64,000 nt of DNA from Aquatica leii (Eukaryota; Arthropoda; Insecta; Coleoptera; Lampyridae): the NCBI GenBank assembly GCA_035610365.1, contig CM069436.1, positions 5,012,937-5,076,936 on the forward strand, written 5' to 3'. Below, one piece after another: positions 45,467 to 58,519 of this stretch. Positions within the stretch are counted from its first letter, which is position 1, and each line of letters opens with the position of its first letter. Below the pieces are notes generated by a model. The model saw only the letters and a list, made by a program, of their open reading frames with translations, searched no databases and was not told the origin of the DNA. The position numbers and the translations under genes were made by a program.

Positions 45467-45581
45467 AATACAACTTTCCATTTTGTTCCGGGCTCTGAAG
45501 ATGTCCACTGCGACGTGTGACGAAAGCTCAGGTTGTGTAATAACAACAACACGAAAATTATCCCAAATGGAAAGTTGTATT
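45467..45581 (+). ncRNA. Hammerhead-like core framed by a 17-bp perfect inverted repeat
   Basis: CTGAAGA (45495-45501), hairpin GTCCAC ... GTGTGAC with one bulge, GAAA (45522-45525). The core is enclosed by AATACAACTTTCCATTT (45467-45483) and its exact inverse (45565-45581). The frame looks like PLE insertion with an inverted flank copy, as at 33842. Stem III and the cleavage site are not evident. Confidence 0.48.
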
Positions 45582-47053
45582 AATAATGCCACCCGTGGAA
45601 AACTGAATTCTACTATAATTAAAAGTATTTAATATTTATCTTGTGTTATTGATCTATTTTTATAATTTTCTAAATAGGCAGTTTTATTAACCAACGGAAC
45701 CAAATAAAAATTTTTTGGTATCACCAAATTTTGTTCACATTTCGTTACTTTAAATTGAGTATGGACTATAGAGCATAAAAATTCCAGTAATTATTGTAAA
45801 GTTTTTAAACAACATATTAAAAATCGTAACACATTTATAACAATGCACAAACAAAAATCAGATGTATTACCGTTGCCGTTTCTTTTGAATAAAGGAAAGG
45901 GATTAAAATTAATAGTAATTTATCCTTATTACATTAAACTTAGTTTTTCTAAAATACAACTTACAAATACTTTTCACTCTATATGTACCTTTAAAACTAA
46001 TGCAACAGCATCCACGCGGAAATAACTGACTTCTACAAAAATTAAATTTGTCATTAGCAATCCACAACGTTGCCTAACTGTTAATAGACATGCAAAAAGC
46101 CTTATTAAATTAGATTCATTACCAACATCGATGCATTAACTTTATAGATATTAACCTAACTGATAGTTCATCGGCTTCAGATAACATTTTCGTTTTAATT
46201 ACATGTATTGTTTATAAAATCGTCAAGCGCCAAACACAAAAACTCGTAAACTAACAACAAATTACTACCTAATATTCATCCAAATTTAGTTAAATAATAA
46301 ATTATTATTAGATCGCCATAACATCGTTTACTATAAGTAGTTTTAAAGTGTTATTTTATGATTTGTCAAGTACCTTACTTCTAGATATTTTCATATTCTT
46401 TAAAGTATTGTCAAATTTTGTATAGTCGAGTTCTTTGTGTATATATTTAGAACTTAAATTCGCTCTTTTAAACCTATTTTATTAGCAAAAGTTTAATTAA
46501 TAAACAAAATTGTTGTTCTTCGTCCAACGTATTACGACACTTAATTTTGAGAATCCTATTACCAAGCAAGTAAATAGTAAATACCCTTAAAGTACAAGGT
46601 CTGCATTATCCCCTTTAAGTTTTCAACTTCTCTTTTGTCAACATGCCATAATTCTGTAAATGCTTAAAAGACATAAAACAACAATGTTTTTCCTTGAGTT
46701 TCCACGAAATATTCACTGTTCATTTTTGAATGACCATTATCATATGGTCCATATACTTTATTTTCCTTCTTTAGTAATTACTAAAGTTGTGTGACATTTC
46801 TCTTTATATCTTGTTATCATATGAATACATAACAATGCTTAAACTTAACAATGTTCTTCTGCTATTCTATTCTTGGAAATTCTGAAAAATCTCCACGTGG
46901 CCATTTGGCATCTATTTTCCCCAACATAACTGTACTAAATGTAGCAATTTATGTTCCTAAAATTTCCTTAAATAATAGGTAACATCTAAGTTTACATAAA
47001 TAATGATTCAAAATCACTAAATTTGCAATATATCTGAATTGTAGATTAAACTT
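45582..47053. other. AT-rich intergenic stretch, nothing recognised
   Basis: No open frame with a motif, no repeat match. Confidence 0.4.
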
Positions 47054-47957
47054 TGTTATGTTAAAAATGCGGTATATTAAAAATTTTCTAGTATAAGATT
47101 TATCCTCGACACGCCCATTTTTCGTGGATGATTGTCAAATTTTAAAAGCACTATTGAATTTCTTCCGGTAACGTTTGAGCAACACAGACCTCCGTTTAGC
47201 GGTGTCTACGCCCAACAAGGTTTTCATCGTTAAATTATTTCACGGGAAAATTTTCATGATGAGGAAATAATTACCCAAGTTGCGAAGTTACCTAGAGGCC
47301 TGACCTCTGCGCATTCGCTTATTTTTAGTGATCGTATGAATTAAAAACAGGATTTACTTGTGATAACGCCGTATGTACTTTTTCTTTCGTGTTAGATTTC
47401 AATTGAGCTTTAGGTAATACTAGTGCGGAATTAACTAATCCCCTACTGGATAAAACATAACTGCAAGTATTACATTTTTACTTTAAATCTTAATAGTTTA
47501 GTGGTCAGTCGACCATACGTATGTTAAATCTTTTTGTTGTGTCATATTATTATCTGGTAGGCTTTGATTCTCTAGACCTTCGATTTTCGTACTTTTATAA
47601 TTTAATTTAATCACTTTGCTGTACGACGTGTTGCCCAGTCGAAAGCCTGTGATATTAACACATGTACTAGTGTTTTAAAATTTATATAATTATACTATGT
47701 GCCTTCTCGTTCTATTTAAGTACGTTATGTGATAAAATAAATATATATTCTGTGTTATCACTTCTGTCGTGTTATTTATTCTTTTTCAGCTACGGGTAGA
47801 TTTAAACGGTGTCTCCCTAATTTTAGTCTTTCATTGTTTTGGCGCTTTTTTAGATTTAGTTTATAATCGATCATCACAAAGCCTGCGACCCCATCCCCGG
47901 GAACAACTGTGTTAGCCTTCGCTTACCTTTTTTTGTTATACGAAAACCGGCGTAACA
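47054..47957. mobile_element. LTR related to the solo LTR at 7228
   Basis: Starts TGTTATGTTAAAA and ends GCGTAACA. Several blocks align with 7228-8492, best at 47700-47935 (AATAAATATATATTCTGTGT, TGTTATTTATTCTTT, TTGGCGC, CACAAAGCCTGCGACCCC). It is about 360 bp shorter. No coding region adjoins, so it is probably a solo LTR. No TSD survives. Confidence 0.6.
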
Positions 47958-50505
47958 AATTATTGACTTTGATATCTATCGCATTTTTCGCTTTAGTAGA
48001 TAAATGAAAACTTTTATTAATTCCAATTAGCAACAACTTGAAAAAGTATAAAGGTATTTGTCTATAAGACATTGTGACATAAATTACATTATTTTGAAAT
48101 GAAATGTCTACGTTTCTCATTTATTTTGTTAAATTTTCATTTTTATTGTCTTATATTTTCGCGTGCTGAGTGATTAAAATTAAAGCTTTATTAATAACGT
48201 TCATTTAAAATTTGCTTCTAGCGACTTTTCTCGACGTTATGGTAGGATAAAACCAAACAATGAAAACAGCGAAACCAGCAGATGTTGTGTGAGTTAAAAT
48301 AAAAATGAACCACCTATTTCATCTCTTCATTTAATTATTGTTTATTCCGCCACGTCCCGTTTTGTAAGTAATTATAATTATCATACTTCCTTATCATTAG
48401 TCGGTTTTCAATGGTTGCTTAGATTACACAAAGTTTTAAATAAACAAAGATTAACTTTGACTCCTAGCAAATTCGACATACATAGTAAAATCGACCGGCG
48501 TTTGTTCTTCAAATATTTTAATTCGTTCGCTAATTAATAAAATTATAGTTTATATTACACATAATGCAATAAACTACAATAATATCGATTAAGAATTAAA
48601 ACCATTGTATAAAAGTTAGTGAAGTACAAAATTGTAGGTGTAACCGATAATAGTACATTTAACAAATTTAATCTTAGCTCGAGCATACGTGGAACAAATT
48701 ACGACAAAAAAGAAGGCAATTTTTGAATTGCTCAATGACCTATACAAACGCAAAATCAATATACGTTAAAGACAATATTTCAAAGTCTCTTGTAAAATCC
48801 ATAATATAAATCGGTTCCTATCAGTCGTTTACACTCAAACACTACCGCAAACCAGAAGATGTTCACTCGAGCAAAATATCCACCGTGACAGCTTGAAATG
48901 TCCCTCGAAAAACCCAGTCCAGAACTTATGACAATCTACTACATGTTTTCAAACCCCAACATGTAAAATTTCTTTATTTTACACTTTACTAGGCACTCTT
49001 ATCTCCATTAAACACTTGGCAGACTTTTTTTTATAATTTTTAAGTCTCTTATATTAATATACAATAACGTTATACCTAATGAAAAAAGTTTAAGCTGAAT
49101 TTGTTTAGAAAGATTATAGAATAATTTAATGAAGCGGAATGTTATATCGGTTGTAAAAAATTATTTATAGTATTTACTGTTGCCTGAAACCCTGAATATT
49201 TAGAGCAAAATAAATTAGAACATAATGTAATAGTTATATTTTTCAGTGATCGTACGATACTGTATACAACTATTTCATTGTCACAAAAAAAACAACTTAC
49301 CACAGTCAACAATAAAATAGAAACGTGTAAGTACCTGAAACAAATATAAAGAATTAATAAATGTTTAAAAAAATACAACAAAATCTTGTTTTTCTTCAAA
49401 TTAATTAAAATTTACTAAGTATTTAGATAGAAAAGGTACGATTATTTGTTTACATTTCTGAAAAAATGTTAAAGCTACAAAGAAATAAAATAAAAGACGC
49501 AGTAATGTTACAACGCTTAGACAAAGCGAAAAGTTTTCTATCGAGCCAATATTACTAATGCTTATACAATATTGGGTAAATATTGATAGTTTATATTGTG
49601 CCAATATTGCGTTGCCAATGTGAAAACAAATTTTATTTAAGATCACTTTTTCAATATTAGCGTTATATTGTATATTCAAATAATCAATCATATACATAAG
49701 TGCAATTGATTTACTATCAGATTAGCAAGCACATTTCAAAACAGATAAAATTGCACTCAATAAATCAAACTTGAAACACACGTGTGCACTAGTTCAACCG
49801 AATAAAATTTAATCCTGTTTCTTCTGTCTCCTAGACTAGTAAATCTAGTAAAATTTATTGGAGTAATTATACATCAAAATGTCGTAATGGATTATATTAA
49901 GAATAATTAAATTTATAACATAACGTTTTTGTATAAGATATGCCTAAGTTGGTCGTTCCAATTCATTTGTCTAAAACTCTACACGCAATACAAAAGAAAT
50001 ACACGGACCAAACCTGTCGTGGTAGTTAAAAATGCTCTACCTCAACAGGCTTTTTCAAGCCGTTTTGCTTTTTTGCAAACTTATAAATGTGAATAAATGT
50101 AAATGTTTAAATTATTCAAATCAAAAAACATTCGAAATAGATATAGATCATTAGCCTATTGTGACCACCTACCTACTTGCGTATTAAAGTTTAACAAATT
50201 CTCTTAGAATATGATTTTAGGTGTAGCTTTACAAGTAAACTGCGAAAATGTGTCAATAGTGTCTACTATTCGAAAATGTGTCAATAGTACTATATTGTAT
50301 TATAAAGTGTGTCTAAATCATCTGTCAAGAATTTACAATTCAATAGAATAAAATAAAAATTAGCTTTTACAATTTCAATGATCTGGCAAGAACCAAATAA
50401 ACATGTCAATGACTATTATTTTTGTTTAGTTTAGACTTCAAGTTATAAGAAGAAACATAAGAAAAACTAAACTATGCTATTTCATTCCGATTAAGTTATT
50501 CCCTC
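47958..50505. other. AT-rich intergenic stretch, nothing recognised
   Basis: The region near 49545-49690 repeats CAATATT several times without a clear unit. No gene seen. Confidence 0.4.
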
Positions 50506-50509
50506 ATTT

Positions 50510-50685
50510 GAGGATGAGAACGTTCAGGATACGCCAGACGGTCTTAAAAAGAAACGTCTGGATGATAAATACCTAATTTACAATTCTAGATCATAACGTG
50601 TTACTCAATTGGAACTCAATAACTTAGCAAGAAATTTGTGTTCCCCAAAGAAATCATCGAAACTGCTAGGTTATGCAGGGTGAAC
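50510..50685 (+). pseudogene. Fragment of the CACTA-like transposase family
   Basis: 50600-50680 reads VTQLELNNLARNLCSPKKSS then KLLG. This parallels LTQSKLNDLVRDL and LPKTKSQLLGS in the element at 58520-61066. Only this linker region survives. Confidence 0.5.
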
Positions 50686-50799
50686 TACGACTATTGTCTC
50701 GGTTTCTTGTGCCGAAACGATAGAAGATATCAGCCTAATTTTTTAGTAATATATGTAAATTGTTAGACTATCTTTTTAAATTATTTTCAGTTTAGAAAA

Positions 50800-50965
50800 G
50801 TTAAACTTATCAAAGTTAGGTTTTTTAAAACCAACACCCTGTATTTTATGACAATTTAAAATTATACGTTAAAAACTAGATCTACTATATTAAAGGTTCC
50901 CTATACCTATCTATTATCAATTTCGAAGAACTTGTGATTTTGAGAGAAATATTCAACTTAAAAAC
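50800..50965. repeat. Repeat shared with 55665-55855 (inverted orientation)
   Basis: The inverse complement of this stretch aligns with 55665-55855, including AATATTTCTCT, AAAATCACAA, GATAGGTATAGG and CAGGGTGTTG. The TACAGGGTGT motif is typical of mariner-like element ends; this copy lies next to a mariner-like transposase relic. Confidence 0.65.
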
Positions 50966-51052
50966 GAATTAAAAACATAAAAACGTTCTACTTAAAATAA
51001 CATATTTATACCAAGCCATAAACATTTGTGCAAAAAAAACGACTATAAATGC

Positions 51053-51660
51053 TCAATGATGGCCATCTTCTTCTATGCATAATCGTACTCGTCCTTGAAA
51101 GGATTTTATAATATTTCTCAAAATATCTGGTGTTATAGAAACAAATGCATTTTTTATTATAATCTTCATGGTAAGTAGAGTGGTATAAACTAAATTTTTA
51201 ATATAAACCATGAAAAGAAATCCATGCTGGTTAATTCAGAAGATCTAGGTAGCTACTCACATGAACCTTCTTTTCTAATCCATCTTTATTTAAATAATTC
51301 CTTAAACAGCAACTAAAATGTGGAGAAGCACCATCCAGCTGTAGCCACATTTTTCTTCTAATATCTAAAGACGTCATTCAGAAGAATCAAATTCAAAACG
51401 TAAAAATTTTTAGTCGTTCAAGTTTTTATCAAAAATAGGACCAATTACGTGGTATCCTACAATTCCCTGAAAAATATTGACGCTCTACCGATTTTAACGG
51501 TCAACAGTGCAATACAAATGACGTGTTTCAGTATCATAATAATAAAAGTTACGTCGGTTTACCAGACCGTTGTTATAAAAAGTTGATTCGTCGGTGAATA
51601 AAGCGTTTAAAAAAATCATCTTCTTCCGCAACTTTTTCAAGGTTCCTTAACCCAGTAGTG
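51053..51660 (-). pseudogene. Mariner-like transposase, C-terminal half
   Basis: On the minus strand from about 51655: EKVAEEDDFFKRFI in one frame, LFTDESTFYNNGLVNRRNFY (first catalytic Asp) in another, NRWSVNIFQGIVGYHVIGPI, MWLQLDGASPHFSC (second Asp region), a damaged third block, then ITPDILRNIIKSFQGRVRLC and a C-terminus IEEDGHH at a stop (51053-51055). Several frames are needed to follow it. Confidence 0.75.
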
Positions 51661-53141
51661 CCTAGGGTCCTCTTAAAAGACAATTATTTAAATTAAATTT
51701 AGCACCGAAACATGAGTGGTAACTCAACCTAAAACCTGAATGTCAGTTGCAGAATGGTGTTGGTTGTTAATTGTGTACGCCACTCTTATAAAATAAGTGT
51801 TTCTGTGCTTCTATTGTCATTTAAACTCACAGATAGACCCTAGTCAGTACAGCACCAGGCGCGTAAAGTAACAGTTTTTTAAATTAGTAACAACATAAAT
51901 AATTTAGGTGTATAAGTTTCACTGTATATTATGTCCAAAATGTTGCCGATTCACCTTTGAGTAGTATTGAGTATATATTGGAATATCGAGTAATTTGCTT
52001 CCAATATTAGTGCCCCTTGTGACGGACGTTGCGCATTTTGGTCACTTTTTATGAAAATGTTTTATTTTTCAAGATTACCTCTTCACGAGATGGTAGCAGT
52101 TCTATTGACATTGACATTGTCGACATTTATGTTATTCCACCTGAGGATGTCCAACGCATTGATGAAGATAGTGATTATTCGGATAACAATCATGACGGAA
52201 ATATAAATCATTTAGAGCCGGAAATTCTAAGAGCAGAAGCTGAGGTCATTTTGTATGATAGTCCACAACCTGGAACGAACTCAACAGACATCAACAGCAA
52301 CTCATCATCAGCTTTAAAGTTTGAGGAGTCACCAAATTGTTTCGTAACATCTGAAAGAGACGAGTCTAGCGACGATGTTCTACCTTTATCGGAATTTACA
52401 CAAATTTTATCAGATCCGCCTTCAAAAAGACAAAGAATAAATTCCACACCTTAAAGTTGTCCAAAAAAGAAACATCAAATAAACTAAGGCACGTATTGAG
52501 CGAGAGAAAATGACGTTCCAAAGATTTTGTCTGAAAGTATGCGTTTGAACCGTTACGAATTTATTTTACAAAACCTTCATCTAAACGACAACACACATAT
52601 TGATACTACAGATAAGTTTTACAAACTTAGACCTCTTCAGTCTCAACAAGAATTTTAAAGAGTTTAGTAAATTAGAAGAAAACCTGAGTATTGATCTTAC
52701 AACGACAAGCACTATGCTAAATAATCATTGAAAGCAAACCTATCAGATTTAGTTTCAAGAGAATTTGGATTAGGCGATCAAGTAGTACTTTCCTTTTTTT
52801 CACTTCTGTGGGCTTACTAAGCCATCTTGCTGAACAAGGTTATTGTGTCAGCAGAGCACTTCGCAATAATCGGTTAGACAATTGTCCACTGAAAACTGTG
52901 AAGCAAAATAAATTCAAAATATCACATTTCGAATACCACTTTTCCCAACCAGTCGCTCTTGTTCAGTGAAAAGACAATAAAATTGTGTCTGCTGGCATAA
53001 ATTTTGACGGCATTGTAACAAAAAATGTACTCCGATACTCCAGAGATGCAAAATCAAGAATCAGTGTACCACAGCCAGAAATATTTAAAAAATATAACAA
53101 AGGAATGGGAGGAGTCAATAAGTTAGATGGAATGGTAGCCA

Positions 53142-55057
53142 CCCAAGTAACAATTTTAAATTTTATAACGTTTGAGAGAACGTTTACAAAACAAAATTTA
53201 TAAAACACTTTTTGTCTTAAGAACGTAACTAAAACGTAGCTATAAATGCAAAATGGATACATATTTATAAAACATATTCGTTTTTTAACGTGTTTTATAA
53301 AACCAACAAAACACTGTTATGGAATAGTTACGTAAACGTTATATATCAATTACAAAACAGTTTCATGAATATTTTATAGTTGGTAGTACAATAGTTTTGA
53401 TGAATTTACAAAACATTTTTGTAGTGTGGAGCAGCTTCAATAAAATCAAACGGTTATTAAGTACTACTTTTCGGAACTTAATTATTCCGATTATTTACTT
53501 AAACTAAAACTGATGGCTATTTCATGAAAAATGGCAACGTATACAAGTATATGTTATTTACACGAAATTTAATGAAATAGATCTACACGGACGTCGTTTT
53601 TTGCTACGAAGAAAATTTTACTGTCAATTATAAAGTAGGTAGGTCGCAAATTTTAAGTGCGCCGCAGGTTTAATGAGTATTTAAACAAAAATTTAAAAAT
53701 CAGATAAAAAATAAAAAGTTTATATTTCAATTTTTTATCATAAAACCACAATAGTAGATAGATACCAGTATAAGAAGCTTTAATTCATGTGTTTCTGTCG
53801 TCGAAGTAGTGAAATATAAGTTAATTTTATGTTCCTCGAGAATGGCGGCCATGTAAATATATGCAAGTACATTTTCAAAATGGTCCCTTCTTAATATAAC
53901 ATTTTATTACCAAATTTACTTTTATACAACAATTATGATGCATATAGTGTAGGCAAATAAAATGTTGTAAGATTTTATGCACAAGCTGGCAACCGCGCGC
54001 AAGACGTGACAACGTTTTAAAGCCGGTAAGGTAGGAAAAGATAAAAATAAAAATAAGGATACATGTACGTTAAGAATAATAAAGTTTATGTAAATTACGT
54101 TTTATGTGGTTTTATTATATTATGTATATCTTCGAATTATGGTCGTGGATAAATGATACTACATGTGAATAAAATTGTGTTTATTGCATCTTTATTTCCT
54201 GACAACTATACTTGCCTACAATAGAAAACTTATAAAACGTTCAAATTTAATTACCTTAGTTTATGTAAAAGTTAACACGACAGCATCGTATTTTACAAAT
54301 GTGATTATATTTTGATCAATTTTTAATCGCGTATTCAATAATAAAAAGTTAATTAAAACGGTCGAACAGGCAAATCGCATATAAAGTAGCGTAACTTAAC
54401 AATAAGCTGCGATCCATTCATTATTAATCCTTCTGAAATAGTTATTTTAGCTTCTTCGACAAACGGTTGTAGATATGCTGGCAAATCAAGTGGTTTTCGA
54501 TTATGCCAGTATATCCGAATTGTTTTATAACCATATTTGACACAAGAATTTTGCGCTTTAATAGTAGTATTGCTCTATAACTGTTTTTCTCTTATTTTTA
54601 TAACTGAGGCTTTGTGTCCTTTTAATTAACAGTTATATTGGAACTTCCGTTGTGAGTAATCTGATCCAGAAAGCAAAATTGTTATATAATATTACTAATA
54701 CAACAATTATATAACGTAGTCACATACTTTATTAAAACAGTTGTATAAAACAGTTCTAAAGTGATAAATGACAAAACTACATAGCTATTATAAATCAATT
54801 AATATTTGTAAGGGGCGAATCTCTTATAACGAATATTATATAAACGTTTACAAAACACTTTTATACTTATCTCATAAGCAGTTTTATAATTTTGTTGTAA
54901 GAACATTCTAAACATCGATTTAAAAAACAATTTTGAATAGATAACAAATTAATCTTCCATACAACTTTAATAGAACCATTTTACATTTAGAGAGCAACAA
55001 CATAACTACAATAAAATTGAAAAGTTTAGAATTATAAAACCACTTTGTTACTTGGAC
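53142..55057. mobile_element. 1.92-kb inverted-repeat DNA element, copy 2
   Basis: Full-length sister of 19419-21344, beginning CCCAAGTAACAA and ending TTGTTACTTGGA, flanked by CA (53140-53141 and 55058-55059). The piggyBac-like frame on either side shows the exact insertion point and supports a 2-bp target duplication. Confidence 0.87.
54353..54574 (-). pseudogene. Conserved short frame in the 1.92-kb element, transposase-like, copy 2
   Basis: 74 codons: KTIRIYWHNRKPLDLPAYLQ, PFVEEAKITISEGLIMNGSQ, LIVKLRYFICDLPVRPF-stop. It is longer than copy 1 and includes the FICDxPxR block typical of a group of insect transposases. Both copies differ mostly by conservative changes, though the sample is small. 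Confidence 0.48.
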
Positions 55058-55664
55058 AATTACAGAACTAAGATTCGACAGTGCAAGTCGTGGTGTCCAA
55101 TTTTTGTCTATTTTTTTGTGAGCGTTTTGTGCAAAGAATACTAAAAGTTTTTTCTTGTAGAATACAGTACCGCTCTCACAAAAAGTTTGCAGTAGTTTTT
55201 GGAAACCTTTTTTTTCTGGATGTGATCCAGCGAGATACTTTTGTGCGCATACCCTTGACGCCAAAATACAATTTTTTGTAGTAACTCGAAGGTAATAGCT
55301 GGTACTATTAAAAATAAAGTACCTAATCAACTGTATTTAGACAGAACGTGGACAGAACACTAAGTTTAATGACAGCCGCCAACTAGATGAATCAAATATG
55401 TTGGTATTATTATTGATACTAAAACTTTCTATTTTTATGGAGAGCATAGTGCACTAATAACGTAATCCTTGAGGTTCTGAAATAAACATTAAGGAAGAAT
55501 TATGTGTCACTTTAGACATAGAGAATGTAATGTTGTTTCCCATAAAATAAAAAAATACAGGGCGATCCATTTAAGTTAAGGTAATTTTTTATGTTTGAAA
55601 AATATAACTAGAATCCTTTTTTTAAACAACCTGTGAAAAATATCGATATAATACACAGAAAGCC

Positions 55665-55855
55665 CTAAAAGCCACAATTACACAAGTTGGATATTTCTCT
55701 TAAAATCACAATTTTCTCAAAATTGATATTAGATAGGCATAGGAAACCTTTAATAAAAGAAACCTAATTTTTAAGTTATTTGCTAAAAATGTCATCAAAT
55801 ATAGGGTGTTGTCTGTAAAAAACTTAACTTTAATATGTTACAATTTTCTACCAAA
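55665..55855. repeat. Repeat shared with 50800-50965
   Basis: See the partner; contains ATAGGGTGTTG at about 55800. An ACAGGGCGATCC motif at about 55557 may be the other end of a small mariner-derived element. Confidence 0.55.
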
Positions 55856-55859
55856 AATA

Positions 55860-58515
55860 ATTTAAAAAGATAGACCTTCATTTTACGTATCTCACAAAAA
55901 ATTAAGCTGATATCTCGTCGTAACTCACTTTGTATCGAAAAAAGATAATATTATATCGTGTCAAGGAATCATGTACAATATTTTAAGCCCGAGTGTGTGT
56001 GTTGGCTTATCGATAATTAAAAAAAAATGCAAATGTGTCTTAGTACAGAAGGGAAATGTGTATGATTCAATTCCTAGTGCTTATTCAATTCACTTAAGAA
56101 AAACATATAAAGAAATTAAAAAGGATTTAAAATTACCAAAATAGATCATCTGTATGGATCACTTGGTACACTTTTTATTAAGATTTCAAAAAGAAAACAT
56201 AAAGTTCTCCTGTTTTCTGATGAGTTAAAATTCTTTAAAAAATAAGAGTGGTGTAAACAAATTTTACATAGAATATAAAACATCATTAATATAAAATAAA
56301 ACAATGTTCATTTAATTTAGAATGGCAGAGTACCAGGAACATTTTACTTTTTCATCAATAAATAAAAATAATAAGAATTAATTAGCAGAAAAGTTTTCCC
56401 TGAGCTTATGTGGGCGAAGCTGACTCGTTTATTTTTTTTATTTTATACCAGTACTCAACAACTTAGTTACTTTTAGTGATTCTTTAAAAAGTAGCATGAT
56501 TTTCGGAGTTAACGCACCCAAACTACTAAAAAAACAAGTCTCATTTAGGAAGAAACAAAAATCGCGTTGACCTTAATTAATTTTAAAAACATCATAAATA
56601 TGTATTGTTAAATAAAATCTCGACAAAAAGTGTAACCGAATAACTAACAAAAATAATCACGTTTTAACTATCGTTTCTATGAATATTGATAAACGTTTCC
56701 TTAATTACTGAACATTTGAAATTCCAACGAGTACCAGAAACTGAGAAAATACCAGTACGATATTAAATAAGGATATTGGGAAGTAATCGGCATTCAGCTA
56801 CCGATTATCTCGTCGAATTAATTTGTTCCTAGGCCAGAAGCGACGTTGTTAAACGCTAGCAGAACTAATTTGTCAAAAAATCCAGATAATAAAATTTGAA
56901 TTTCAGTTTTAAAATATCAAAAATCGTTGAAAAGTTATTAATTAAAAGAATATTTAAAATAATCGTTTATTATATACAAATTAATTGTTTCTTTCAAATT
57001 AATAGAAGCAATTAATGCAGTATAAAACCAGTAAGCCTGGATAAAGTTAAAAAGATATCAGATTAAACTGGCCAATTATTGAGACGAAGTCGGTAGGAAC
57101 TGATTGTTAGAAACTGTAAAAAAAAACGTGACCACAAAATAGATTGTGAGAAACAAAAGAAAAATTTCCACGTTCGATTATTATCTATTAGCACTGAGAA
57201 AATTTCAAATAGCAGAAATTTACAAATAAATGCATCAAGACGTTCAATTTTCGTTAATAATTCAAAAAAGAAGAAAAAAAAGAAAATTTAATATTCGCAA
57301 AACAAGGAACGAACGATAAGAAAATCGTTAACTCATCCCGGTAATAGAAATTCTTGGCCGCATTTTTTATAAATTTAATTCACTAGTATGGTTGGTTATT
57401 GAGTGAAATTCCTTAAGGAAAGATGTGGTGGAATGTGGAACGCCGACAATTGAATCTTGAATTGCTGGTAGATTATTGCATCGCATATTTTCATTGCACG
57501 TTTTTCATTTTGATGTCACTTTTATGCTTTCGTTTCTTGTCTAACCGTAAAGGTGAACGAATTCACGGTTTTCATTTAGTTGAGAATAATAATAATACAT
57601 TACCAATTCAAAATTTCTGATAGCAAACCTAAAATTTAATTAATTATATGTATGTATGGTAATTTAACGACGGCAGAATACAATTTTTATATCTATGTAA
57701 CTAGAATTAAAGTTGTAGAAAAGTATTATTAAATAAATTTTTGAAATCTTTTTAAAAAAAAATAAAAATAATAGGTAGCAACTACTAAAAATAAATCGTT
57801 CTAATACACGGAATTATGAGAATCACAAAGGTGTGTATGTTTCAGTAAATCCAGATTAGTAAGACTTATTGATTTGTGGATTACCTATAACGACAAACAT
57901 AAAGTCGCGAGGAAGAAATATAATAAGTCTTTCTCAAATAATAATGTTTAGAACATTTCAGCAAAAAGTCAAAAAGGTGTTTAAATAAATAAAAAACTTA
58001 ATTTAAAAATGGTATTGTCAGGATTTAATTTTTTCTTGTGGTTGTTTGCAAATTATAGCACCTTTAAACTCAAAGTAAATAAAAATTAATTGGAACATCC
58101 TGTACAACACGATGGTCATTTATGATTTTGTTACTACAGATAAAAAGAAGGTTAAGAGAATTAATACTTACGACCTGCAATTCACATTTATCAACGTTCT
58201 ACAAGTTTATTATAAACGAGATTTTGACTCTGCCTTTGTATCTGCCCCTGTCTTACACATATAATCCTTTAATATAATTACAGACAAAAGCTACTGAAAT
58301 CTGTTCCAAACATGTGGTTCCCATTGTACGATTATATCCCCGTTGGAATAATGATTTTGCGAATAGACACAGAATCCCCTTTCTTATTCCATTAAATAAT
58401 GTAAAACCCATTTTTTCAGCTACAAAATATTGTTAAATTTCAATTACACTTGAAATTAAAGGAGAGTTGGTAGGTGTAAAAGTGAAGTTAAATTAATTTG
58501 AATTTTTTAATCTAA
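55860..58515. other. AT-rich intergenic stretch, nothing firmly recognised
   Basis: A 65-codon frame at 57423-57620 with one hydrophobic stretch has no family match. A GAACATCCTGTA motif at about 58098 resembles a mariner-type end. Nothing else stands out. Confidence 0.35.
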
Positions 58516-58519
58516 TAAC

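Larger units (their letters stand above)
52078..55281 (+). pseudogene. piggyBac-like transposase relic, split by the 1.92-kb element
   Basis: The N-terminal acidic region is open at 52078-52454 (DIYVIPPEDVQRIDEDSDYS, LEPEILRAEAEVIL). Then follow MRLNRYEFILQNLHLNDNTH and DKFYKLRPLQ (about 52540-52645), REFGLGDQVV, CVSRALRNNRLDNCPLKTV, KDNKIVSAGINFDGI and VPQPEIFKKYNKGMGGVNKL (to 53130). These match piggyBac-family blocks in order. The element at 53142-55057 interrupts the protein after DGMVA. The frame resumes at 55060 with NYRTKIRQCKSWCPIFVYFF (the usual YRxKIRxKKWWWPIF block). Many stops; the catalytic Asp blocks are worn. Removing the insert plus one CA restores MVANYRTKIR. Confidence 0.8.

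Noticed and set aside
49401-49697. 98-codon minus-strand frame rich in Ile, Asn and Phe.
   Set aside because: It follows from the local CAATATT-rich sequence; it looks like low-complexity translation, not a gene.
54920-55330. 136-codon minus-strand frame.
   Set aside because: It is antisense to the piggyBac-like C-terminal block (55060-55281) and the end of the 1.9-kb element; the plus-strand reading has the family motif.
57423-57620. 65-codon frame with one membrane-like stretch.
   Set aside because: No homology recognised, no promoter or splice support; chance frame is more likely.
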